The position numbers and the translations under genes are program-made. A DNA stretch of 33,327 bases from Acidisphaera sp. (lineage in GTDB: Bacteria > Pseudomonadota > Alphaproteobacteria > Acetobacterales > Acetobacteraceae), in contig JAFAYM010000093.1 of assembly GCA_019240395.1 (NCBI GenBank), positions 1 to 33,327 on the forward strand, written 5' to 3'. Of the stretch, positions 16,112 to 22,878 are shown in pieces (within the stretch, counting starts at the first letter, position 1; each line of letters opens with the position of its first letter). The notes beneath the pieces were generated by a model that saw only the letters and a program-made list of their open reading frames with translations, did no database searches and was not told the DNA's origin.

Positions 16112-16536
16112 CTGCGTCCCTTGGCGCCGACTGTCGTGGCATCGCCGCGGTCGAGTTCGCCATGACCTCGTCGATCTCGTTGATGCTGCTGCTGGGCACC
16201 ATCGAGATCGGCCGCATGATGTCCGCTCAGCACGCCCTCAATCTCGGCGTCGATCGGGCGGTCCGCTATGCGGTGGTGCACGGCTCGAACTCGAGTTCGC
16301 CCGTCACCCCCGGCAGCCCGACGCCGGTCAGCAACACCTTCACCGCAACGGCGACCCCGCTGCTCGGCTCGGCGGTGTCGACCTGCCACGTCACGGTGAC
16401 CTATGCCTCGAACAGCAATGCGCCGGGCAGCCAGGTGACGGTGTCGGTGACCTATGCCTGGAAGCCGATCGCGCCGATCACGCATCTTCCGTCGATGACC
16501 CTGAGTGCCAGTTCCGTCGGCACGATTCAGAACTGA
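16108..16536 (+). CDS. TadE/TadF-like minor pilin/assembly protein
   Basis: A 142-residue second TadE-family protein. CRGIAAVEFAMTSSISLMLLLGTIEIGR has Gly-Ile-Ala-Ala-Val-Glu-Phe, the prepilin-type cleavage site with Glu at +5, followed by the hydrophobic helix. The short Ser/Thr-rich exported part has one Cys in STCHVTVTY. The ATGA overlap with the preceding gene and the TGATG overlap with the next gene indicate coupled translation. It is probably the TadF counterpart, but TadE versus TadF cannot be decided from the sequence alone. Confidence 0.8.
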   Translation: MTASLGADCRGIAAVEFAMTSSISLMLLLGTIEIGRMMSAQHALNLGVDRAVRYAVVHGSNSSSPVTPGSPTPVSNTFTATATPLLGSAVSTCHVTVTYASNSNAPGSQVTVSVTYAWKPIAPITHLPSMTLSASSVGTIQN

Positions 16537-17444
16537 TGCCAAGGCTCGGTCGCACCCGTTTCGCCGGCTCGCTGACCGCCTTTGCCGGGCGGGGCGCCAA
16601 CACTATGGGTGCGGCGATTCTCGCCGCGATTCTGGGCGCGGCGATTCTGGGCGTTGCCGCGCCGGTAATCGCAGCGCCGGCTGCCGACCCGTCGGCGGGC
16701 GCGCGCAGCTGCCACGAGGCGGCGCAGGCGGCCGAGGGGGTCTGGGGCTTGCCGGCGGGCCTGCTCGAGGCGATCGGCCATGTCGAGAGCGGCCGGTTCG
16801 ACGCCGCGACGGGACAGGTCGCGGCCTGGCCGTTCTCGATCAACGCCGCCGGCCAGGGCCGCTATTTCGCCAGCGCCGAGGCGGCGATCGCCGAGGTTCG
16901 CGCGCTGCAGGCGCAGGGGGTGGCCTCGATCGACGTCGGCTGCTTCCAGATCAACCTGCTCTACCATCCCGACGCCTTCGCCAGTCTGGCCGAGGCGTTC
17001 GACCCCGATGCCAACGCCACCGCCGCGGCGCATTTCCTGAGCGATCTGCACGCGCGCAGCGGCGATTGGGAAACGGCGGTCGGGCTCTATCACTCGGCGG
17101 TGGCGGAGCGCGGCCTGCCCTATCAGCAGATGGTGCTCGCCGATTGGCATGGCGAGCGCGTGTCGGTCGGCCTGGGCGGATCGCCGGGCCAGGCGCACCG
17201 GGCTCCGGCCGGCACCGACGCCTACACCGTGCTGCTGGCGGCGAGCGCCGCGGCGGTCGCGGTGTACCGGCCTTCGGGCGACAGCCCCGGTCGCCCTGCG
17301 GTTTACGGCGCGCCATTGTTCCGCGCGCCATCGTCCCGCACGCCGGTGTTCCGTTTGGCTGTGCTGCGCCCGCCGGGGCCGCGGTCCGTCGCGGGACAGA
17401 TGTGGCGGCTGCCGCGCGTGTTCACGCCGGACAGCCCGGGATGA
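16536..17444 (+). CDS. Lytic transglycosylase (SLT domain), Tad-associated
   Basis: A 302-residue exported murein hydrolase. A signal/anchor of AILAAILGAAILG repeats is at about residues 26-40, with likely cleavage after APVIAA. The SLT core has catalytic Glu84 in AIGHVESGRFD, then SINAAGQGRYF, DVGCFQINLLYHPDAF (the G-x-x-Q-I-N motif) and LYHSAVAERG. The C-terminal roughly 70 residues are Pro/Arg-rich with no domain. It would cleave peptidoglycan to let the Flp pilus pass through. The start shares one base with the preceding stop. The N-terminal DNA has a short repeated GCGGCGATTCTGGGCG. Confidence 0.88.
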   Translation: MPRLGRTRFAGSLTAFAGRGANTMGAAILAAILGAAILGVAAPVIAAPAADPSAGARSCHEAAQAAEGVWGLPAGLLEAIGHVESGRFDAATGQVAAWPFSINAAGQGRYFASAEAAIAEVRALQAQGVASIDVGCFQINLLYHPDAFASLAEAFDPDANATAAAHFLSDLHARSGDWETAVGLYHSAVAERGLPYQQMVLADWHGERVSVGLGGSPGQAHRAPAGTDAYTVLLAASAAAVAVYRPSGDSPGRPAVYGAPLFRAPSSRTPVFRLAVLRPPGPRSVAGQMWRLPRVFTPDSPG

Positions 17445-17603
17445 AAAACCGGGGTTCGCTTAACGGTTTTGCAAGGCCGCTGTGGTGTTCTGCATGGGAC
17501 GGGGCCGCGTCGGGAGATCCACTTCCGGACAAAACTGCCGGTGGTCCGTCGGCAACATCAACGCAGCCGCGCCGCTGGCGCCGTGCGGACAAAGGAACGG
17601 ACG

Positions 17604-17774
17604 ATGATCGAATACCTGAGGGCTTGGCTGGAACTGAAGACCGACAAGCGCGCGGTGACGGCGCTGGAATACGGCTTGATCGCGGCGCTGATCGCGGCGG
17701 TGATCGTGACCGCGGTGACCACGCTCGGCACCAACCTGAAGAGCACGTTCAACACCGTCGCCAGCGACGTCTGA
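17604..17774 (+). CDS. flp1: Flp family type IVb pilin, copy 1
   Basis: A 56-residue prepilin, normal for Flp. The leader MIEYLRAWLELKTDKRA is followed by VTALEYGLIAALIAAVIVTAVTTLGTNLKSTF, the Flp signature with Glu22 at +5 of the mature protein. The predicted cut is Ala17/Val18; position -1 is Ala where Gly is canonical. CpaA, encoded downstream, would process it; the mature pilin polymerises into the adhesive fibre. AAAGGAAC is about 7-13 nt upstream of the ATG. A 159-nt leader separates it from the transglycosylase gene and may hold its promoter. A strong hairpin (17793-17820) follows. Confidence 0.93.
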   Translation: MIEYLRAWLELKTDKRAVTALEYGLIAALIAAVIVTAVTTLGTNLKSTFNTVASDV

Positions 17775-17792
17775 GCCGGGACGGCTTTTCGC

Positions 17793-17820
17793 CACCGTGG
17801 CGGGCGCCTCCGCCACGGTG
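17793..17820 (+). terminator. Strong stem-loop after flp1
   Basis: CACCGTGGCGG (17793-17803) pairs perfectly with CCGCCACGGTG (17810-17820) around a GCGCCT loop, 18 nt after the flp1 stop. There is no T-run. A structure here would protect the flp1 mRNA end or attenuate transcription into flp2, a common way to make much more major pilin than assembly proteins. The role is inference. Confidence 0.6.
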
Positions 17821-18041
17821 AGCAGCTCTGGCGGCGGCCGTCCAAAATGGGTGCCCGATGAAACAGGATGCCGATCCGATGCCTTCGCCGCCGGATGCAC
17901 GCCGTGGCCCCCCGCTCGGGGCGGCTGCGGAGCGCTTCGGGGCACGCTGCAACGCCTTCAGGGCGAGGCGAAGGGTGGCGCATCACAGGTCGGCCGATCC
18001 GTCGGTTCAAGGTCGAAAATTCGTGCACAGGCGGGGAGACG

Positions 18042-18212
18042 ATGATCGCCAATTTGAGGATCTGGCTCGCTCTGTCGATCGACAAGCGGGCGGTGACGGC
18101 CCTGGAATATGGCCTGATCACAGCGCTGATCGCCGCCGCGATCGTCGGTGCGGTGTCCAGCCTCGGCACGAACATACAATCCACTTTCCTCTACATCGCC
18201 GGCAACCTCTGA
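18042..18212 (+). CDS. flp2: Flp family type IVb pilin, copy 2
   Basis: A second 56-residue Flp prepilin, in register with copy 1 along its length: MIANLRIWLALSIDKRA then VTALEYGLITALIAAAIVGAVSSLGTNIQSTFLYIAGNL. Leader length, the Ala17/Val18 cleavage site and Glu22 are the same. The mature parts differ by a handful of residues, including a Tyr in the C-terminal half, so the two may be alternative or minor/major subunits. GGGGAG sits about 5 nt before the ATG. It has its own 267-nt leader and no close homologue of the 11-bp flp1 hairpin after it. A Pro/Ala-rich frame (-1) runs from its stop to cpaA. Confidence 0.92.
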   Translation: MIANLRIWLALSIDKRAVTALEYGLITALIAAAIVGAVSSLGTNIQSTFLYIAGNL

Positions 18213-18351
18213 TCCGCCGCCGGCCAGGCGTCCAGGCGACGCCGGCCGGGAGCGCGACGCCCGACGCGGCACTGCCGGTCGCCGCGACGCCGGGCAGCGC
18301 GGCGGCGAATGCCGCAGCGCCCGCTTCCGCAGCCCCCGGTGTGCCAATCAA

Positions 18352-18855
18352 ATGATCCTGCCGATCCTCACGATCGGGCTTTCGATCCTGGCCTGCCTGC
18401 TGCTGGTGGCGGCCACCGGCCTGGATGTGGCGGCGCGCGCCATCCCGAACCGGGTGCCGGCGGCGCTCGCGGCTGTCGGCCTGAGCCTGCAGATCATCCG
18501 CGGCAACCCGCTCGCCGCCCTGGGGGCGGCGCTGGCGGTATTCGTTGCAGCAGCGTTCTGCTGGCGGCGCGGCTGGATGGGCGGGGGCGATGTCAAATTG
18601 CTCGCCGCCGCGGCGCTGCTGGTGGCACCCGGACTGGTGCCGGGGCTGATCGCCGCCGTCGCGTTCGCCGGCGGCGGGCTGGCGCTGCTCTATCTGTCGC
18701 TCGGGCGGCTGCTGCCGGCGCCGGCGCCGGCTCGACCGACGCGACGCTTGGCGCGGGTGCTGCGCATCGAGCAGCGGCGGATCCGCCGCCGCCTCTCGCT
18801 TCCCTACGCCGCGGCGATCGCCGTCGGTGCCCTCTTCACCCTGTTGACGGGCTGA
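18352..18855 (+). CDS. cpaA: Prepilin peptidase CpaA/TadV
   Basis: A 167-residue aspartic prepilin peptidase (peptidase A24), shorter than PilD because it lacks the methylase domain, as expected for the Tad type. Catalytic Asp25 is in ATGLDVAARAIPN and Asp80 in WMGGGDVKLLAAA (the G-x-G-D motif). Several membrane helices surround them. It processes Flp1, Flp2 and the TadE-like pseudopilins. ATG 18352 is chosen because the TGA of the Pro/Ala-rich frame overlaps it by 2 nt (ATGA); there is no clear ribosome site, so translation may depend on coupling. Confidence 0.9.
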   Translation: MILPILTIGLSILACLLLVAATGLDVAARAIPNRVPAALAAVGLSLQIIRGNPLAALGAALAVFVAAAFCWRRGWMGGGDVKLLAAAALLVAPGLVPGLIAAVAFAGGGLALLYLSLGRLLPAPAPARPTRRLARVLRIEQRRIRRRLSLPYAAAIAVGALFTLLTG

Positions 18856-18861
18856 ACCGCC

Positions 18862-19728
18862 ATGTTGCTGCGCGTCGCTCTGTTCGCCCTGATGGCGCTC
18901 GGCCTGGCCGGCTTCGGCACCGTCGCCTATCTGAGCACCCGTCCGCCGGTCAGCGCACAGGTCGCCGCCGTCGCCCCGCCGCCGCCGCCGGTGAAGGTCA
19001 AGATCCTGGTCGCCGCGCATGCGCTGCGCGCCGGCAGCCTGCTGAAACCCGACGACCTCAGTCCGCTGGAAGTCGACCAGCAGCAGGTGCCGGCCGGCGC
19101 CAGCCTCGATACGCCGCCGGCGCGCTCCTCGCTGCTCGGCGCGATGGTGCGGCGAAGCCTCGTCGCCAACGATCCGGTGCTGCCGATCGACGTGATGCGC
19201 CCCGGCGATCATGGCTTCCTCGCCGCGGTGCTCGGGCCGAACAAGCGCGCCATCACCGTCGGCGTGGATGCGATCAGCGGCAGCGCCGGCCTGATCTGGC
19301 CGGGTGACCGGGTGGACCTGATCCTCACCCAGTCCATCGATCAGCCGAACACGACGCTCGGCCATCGTATCGCCAGCGAGACGGTGCTGTCGGACGTGCG
19401 GGTGATCGCCATCGACCAGCAGATGGTTCAGGGCGTCTCGCCCGAAGGCGGCGAGGCGCGGGCGGCGCGGACGGCGACGCTCGAAGTGACGCAGGCGCAG
19501 GCCGAGGCGGTGACAGTCGCGGCCAAGCTGGGACCGCTGTCGCTGGCCGTGCGTTCGGCCGATCAGGTCGCGGCGGCTAGCAGCGCGCCGCCAGCCGTCG
19601 CCCCGGCGATCACCTGGGCGGGAGACGTCTCTCCGGCGCTGCGCGACGTCCACCAGAACACCACCACGGTCAACACGGTGCGCGTGTTCACCGGCGCCGC
19701 GGATGGAAAGGAATTCCATTTCCCATGA
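18862..19728 (+). CDS. cpaB: Flp pilus assembly protein CpaB/RcpC
   Basis: A 288-residue protein with an N-terminal membrane helix (LRVALFALMALGLAGFGTVAYL). A Pro-rich linker and an SAF domain around ILVAAHALRAGSLLKPDDL follow; the SAF fold also occurs in flagellar FlgA. Further RcpC-family blocks are LVANDPVLPIDVMRPGDHGFLAAVLGPNKRAITVGVDA and PGDRVDLILTQSID. CpaB/RcpC acts with the secretin in the periplasm and may bind peptidoglycan. The stop overlaps the cpaC ATG by 4 nt. Confidence 0.9.
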   Translation: MLLRVALFALMALGLAGFGTVAYLSTRPPVSAQVAAVAPPPPPVKVKILVAAHALRAGSLLKPDDLSPLEVDQQQVPAGASLDTPPARSSLLGAMVRRSLVANDPVLPIDVMRPGDHGFLAAVLGPNKRAITVGVDAISGSAGLIWPGDRVDLILTQSIDQPNTTLGHRIASETVLSDVRVIAIDQQMVQGVSPEGGEARAARTATLEVTQAQAEAVTVAAKLGPLSLAVRSADQVAAASSAPPAVAPAITWAGDVSPALRDVHQNTTTVNTVRVFTGAADGKEFHFP

Positions 19729-21245
19729 AATCATCGCTCGGAACCGCCCTGCCCGGGCTCGTGCTGGCGGCGTTCGCCCAGCTCCTGCCGGCGCCGGCCG
19801 CCTTTGCCCAGGGATCGCCCGCGCCGGCTCCTGCCGCTGCGCCGGCACTCCCGCCGGTGTCTCTCTCGCCGCCCGTGATGGCTCCGGCAGCAGCCGTCCC
19901 GGCGCAGAGCGCGGGGCCGCCGCCGGTGCCGGCCGCGCGCAACTCGGTGACCGCGCCTTCGCACGGGCTCACCGTGGAGGCCGGCAGCGGACAGGTGGTG
20001 ACCTTGGCCGGCGTCGCGGCCAGTGTCTTCGCGGCCGATCCCAAGGTGGCCGAGGTGCGGCCCGCCAGCCCGACCAGCCTGTTCGTGTTCGGGGTGGCGC
20101 CCGGCCGCACCACCGTCGCCGCGATGGACAATGCGGGCAAGGTGATCGCCCAGTACGAAGTGACGGTGCGCACCTCCGGCTACGGGGCCGCGGAAGCGTC
20201 GAGCGCGATCACCAAGCTGCTGCCGGGCCGCAACGTGCAGATCCAGCAGACTCCCAGCGGGCTGGTGATGACCGGCACGGTCAGCAGTCCGGAGGAGGCC
20301 GACCGGGCGGTGAACGCCGCCCGCGGCTACCTGCAGCCCAAGCAGACCATCGACAACCGGCTGAACGTCTCGGCACCGGTGCAGGTCACCCTGCACGTGC
20401 GCATCGCCGAGATGTCACGCGAGGTCAGCCGCAACATCGGTATCAACTGGCAGGCAGTGGGCGCGGTGGTCGGCCACAGCTCGGGCATCGTCAACCCGAT
20501 CACGGCCGCCCCGGCGATCGCCGCCGGGCAGTTCGCCGTCTCCTACCTGAACGGCGGCGTCGATGTCGGCGCGGTGATCGACGCCCTCGCGCAGGACAAT
20601 CTGGTGCGGGTGCTGGCCGAGCCCGACCTGACGGCGATCAGCGGCGAGACCGCGAGCTTTCTCGCCGGTGGCGAGTTCCCGATCCCGGTCAGCGAGCAGA
20701 ACAACACGGTCTCCGTCGTCTTCAAGCAGTACGGCATCTCGCTCGCCTTCGTGCCGACGGTGCTCGGCGACGGCCGGATCAGCCTGCGGGTGCGCCCCGA
20801 GGTCAGCCAGCTGTCGAGCCAGGGCGAGGTGCAGCTGCAGGCCGGCAACGCCAGCCTGCAGATCCCCGCGCTCACGGTGCGGCGCGCCGACACCACGGTG
20901 GAGCTCGGCAGCGGCCAGACCTTCGCCATCGCCGGACTGCTTTCGGACAACGTGTCGCACAACGCCTCGGCGATCCCCTGGCTCGGCGACATCCCGGTGC
21001 TCGGATCGCTGTTCCGCTCGGACAGCTTCACCCGCAACGAGACCGAACTGGTGATCGTGGTGACGCCCTATATCGTCAAGCCGGTCAGCCAGCCCGACAC
21101 GGTCAGGCTGCCGACCGACGGCTATGTGGCGCCGAATGATCTGGAGCGGGTTTTCCTGCTGCGCCAGACCGGCTTCGCTTCCGGCGATCGCCGGCCGGCG
21201 GCGCCGATGCACATTCCCGGCTCGGCCGGCTTCATCGTCCAGTGA
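19725..21245 (+). CDS. cpaC: Flp pilus secretin CpaC/RcpA
   Basis: A 506-residue outer-membrane secretin. The signal peptide ends near PAAFAQ. A pilus-assembly N-terminal segment (HGLTVEAGSGQVVTLAGVAAS...VAEVRPASPTSLFVFG), a BON-like module (about residues 160-210) and the secretin domain follow. Secretin landmarks include VRVLAEPDLTAISGETASFLAGGEFPIPV and TELVIVVTPYIVKPV, the well-conserved C-terminal motif. It forms the channel through which the pilus leaves the cell; the short lipoprotein gene that follows may act as its pilotin (inference). Confidence 0.93.
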   Translation: MKSSLGTALPGLVLAAFAQLLPAPAAFAQGSPAPAPAAAPALPPVSLSPPVMAPAAAVPAQSAGPPPVPAARNSVTAPSHGLTVEAGSGQVVTLAGVAASVFAADPKVAEVRPASPTSLFVFGVAPGRTTVAAMDNAGKVIAQYEVTVRTSGYGAAEASSAITKLLPGRNVQIQQTPSGLVMTGTVSSPEEADRAVNAARGYLQPKQTIDNRLNVSAPVQVTLHVRIAEMSREVSRNIGINWQAVGAVVGHSSGIVNPITAAPAIAAGQFAVSYLNGGVDVGAVIDALAQDNLVRVLAEPDLTAISGETASFLAGGEFPIPVSEQNNTVSVVFKQYGISLAFVPTVLGDGRISLRVRPEVSQLSSQGEVQLQAGNASLQIPALTVRRADTTVELGSGQTFAIAGLLSDNVSHNASAIPWLGDIPVLGSLFRSDSFTRNETELVIVVTPYIVKPVSQPDTVRLPTDGYVAPNDLERVFLLRQTGFASGDRRPAAPMHIPGSAGFIVQ

Positions 21246-21256
21246 GGCATCCCGCG

Positions 21257-21616
21257 ATGACGCGAACTCGGGCTTCTCTGGCGATGCTCGCCGGATCGCT
21301 GCTGCTGGCCGGCTGCAGCGTCGTCGATCCCTATCGCCGCGCCGGAACCTGGCGGCCGAACCAGTCCAACATGGTGATGCGCGCCGAAGAGGTCGCCGAT
21401 CCGATGGACCTGGTGCAGGGCCGCAGCGCCGAGGGGGCGCAGGGCGAACTGGCCACCGCCGCGGTCGAGCGGCTGCGCCATGACCAGGTGAAGTCGCTGT
21501 CGGACAGCGCCATCGTGCAGATCGGCAGCCCAGGGGGCAGCGGGTCGGGCGGTGGGTCAGGCGGTGGGTCGGGCGCGGGCGGCGGCAGCCCCTCGGGCGG
21601 CGAGGGGGGGCCCTGA
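21257..21616 (+). CDS. Short Tad-locus lipoprotein (CpaD position)
   Basis: A 119-residue lipoprotein with signal MTRTRASLAMLAGSLLLAGC and the lipobox Cys at residue 20. The mature part begins SVVDPYRRAGTWRPN and has one conserved-looking block (ADPMDLVQGRSAEGAQGELATAAVERLRHD). It ends in a GSGGGSGGGSGAGGGS linker. CpaD/RcpB is usually about 220 residues with a CpaD domain, which I do not recognise here, so this is a shorter element in its slot. ATG 21257 has GAGG 9 nt upstream; a GTG at 21242 overlaps the secretin stop. Its TGA shares a base with the cpaE ATG. Confidence 0.7.
   Translation: MTRTRASLAMLAGSLLLAGCSVVDPYRRAGTWRPNQSNMVMRAEEVADPMDLVQGRSAEGAQGELATAAVERLRHDQVKSLSDSAIVQIGSPGGSGSGGGSGGGSGAGGGSPSGGEGGP
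21548..21571 (+). repeat. 12-nt tandem repeat encoding GGGS units
   Basis: Two in-phase 12-nt units, GGCGGTGGGTCA (21548-21559) and GGCGGTGGGTCG (21560-21571), encode Gly-Gly-Gly-Ser twice. They are followed by less perfect Gly/Ser codons in the lipoprotein tail. Slippage could change its length without shifting the frame. Confidence 0.75.
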
Positions 21617-22878
21617 TGGCCGAAAACGAATCCTTCAACGCCCCGCCCACGGTCGAGCGCTCCGCCGCCGGGCGCGTCGACCGTGCGCACGTGCTCGCCT
21701 TCGTCACCGATCCCGAGACCGAAGCGGTGCTGCGCGAGGTGCTGGTGGATGCGGCGCCGCAGGGACTGGACGTGCGGCGCGGCGACATACGGGTGGCGGT
21801 GGCTGCCCTGCACAAGATGCCGACGCCGAAGATCCTGATCGTCGACGTCTCCGGCGAGGAACAACCCTTCACGGCGCTGGCCAACCTGTCTGATGTGGTC
21901 GAGCCCGACGTTCGGGTGCTGGTCGTCGGCGACCAGGAGAACGTCAACTTCTATCGCCAGGTGACTCGCGGCCTCGGCGCGCTCGAGTATCTCTACAAGC
22001 CGCTGACCCGCGACATGGTGGCGCGCTTCTTCGGGCCGCTGGTGATGCCGCAGGCGGCGCAGCAGGAAGCGGTGCATGGCGGGCGCGTGGTGACCATCAC
22101 CGGCGTGCGCGGCGGCGTCGGCGCCACCACCATCGCCGCCAATCTCGCCTGGTATTTCGGCGTCGGCGCGCGCCGGCACACCGTGCTGCTCGATCCCGAC
22201 CTGCACACCGGCAACGCGGCGATGCTGCTCGACGCCAAGGCCGGGTCCGGCCTGCGCACCGCGCTGGAGGCACCGCAGCGCATCGACGAGCTGTTCGTCG
22301 AGCGCGTCGCCCAGCCGATCGGCGACCGGCTGCACGTGCTGGCCGGTGAGGAGCGGCTGACCGAACAGCCGGTCTACGCGGCCGGGGCGGCGCAGCGGCT
22401 GCTGGACGCGCTGCGCAAGCGCTACAATTTCGTCGTCGCCGACGTGCCGTTCGCGCCGCTGCAGCTCTACCGCGACCTGCTCGATCATGCGCATCAGCGG
22501 GTGCTGGTGATGGAGCCGACGCTCGCCGGAATACGCGAGGCGTTGCGCATGCTGGCCCTGCCGAGCGGGCCGACGCAGCCGCGGCGGGCTGTCGTGGTGC
22601 TCAACCGCCTGGGCCTGCCTGGCGGGTTGAGCCGCGCGCAGGTGGAAGACGCGCTCAAGTTGAAGCCGGACGTGTGCATTCCGTATCTGCCGCGCCAGCT
22701 CGGCACGGCGGCCAGCATGGGCGAGCCCGAAGCCGGCCAGAAGGGCGGCTTCCGGGCCGGGCTGATCCAGCTGGCGCGCGAGGTCGCCTTCGTCCGACTG
22801 CTCGATTCCTCGGTCGCCGGCAAGGATCTGCAGGTGCAGCCGAAACCGCGCCGGCGCCTCTTCGGGCTGATGAAATAG
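21616..22878 (+). CDS. cpaE: Pilus assembly ATPase-like protein CpaE/TadZ
   Basis: A 420-residue MinD/ParA-superfamily protein with an N-terminal receiver-like domain (ILIVDVSGEEQPF) and a C-terminal deviant-Walker domain. TadZ/CpaE localises the pilus machine to the pole. The P-loop is GVRGGVGATT (residues 163-172), where the usual signature Lys before GGVG is Arg and the Lys after is Ala; the domain otherwise continues IAANLAW and VLLDPDLHTGNAAMLLD. The remaining core (VADVPFAPL, VLVMEPTLAGIREA) is normal. A reduced ATPase or a structural role is possible. It is joined by a one-base overlap to both neighbours. Confidence 0.9.
   Translation: MAENESFNAPPTVERSAAGRVDRAHVLAFVTDPETEAVLREVLVDAAPQGLDVRRGDIRVAVAALHKMPTPKILIVDVSGEEQPFTALANLSDVVEPDVRVLVVGDQENVNFYRQVTRGLGALEYLYKPLTRDMVARFFGPLVMPQAAQQEAVHGGRVVTITGVRGGVGATTIAANLAWYFGVGARRHTVLLDPDLHTGNAAMLLDAKAGSGLRTALEAPQRIDELFVERVAQPIGDRLHVLAGEERLTEQPVYAAGAAQRLLDALRKRYNFVVADVPFAPLQLYRDLLDHAHQRVLVMEPTLAGIREALRMLALPSGPTQPRRAVVVLNRLGLPGGLSRAQVEDALKLKPDVCIPYLPRQLGTAASMGEPEAGQKGGFRAGLIQLAREVAFVRLLDSSVAGKDLQVQPKPRRRLFGLMK

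Noticed and set aside
17445-17470. AAAACCG...CGGTTTT as an intrinsic terminator after the transglycosylase
   Set aside because: Short 7-bp AT-containing stem with a 12-nt loop and only four T; weak.
17445-17603. Sigma-54 promoter before flp1 (TGGTGTTCTGCAT)
   Set aside because: GG to GC spacing is 6 nt instead of 10.
18148-18351. N-terminal extension of CpaA
   Set aside because: It would overlap flp2 and adds a non-membrane Arg/Pro-rich tract before the peptidase helix; ATG 18352 fits the family.
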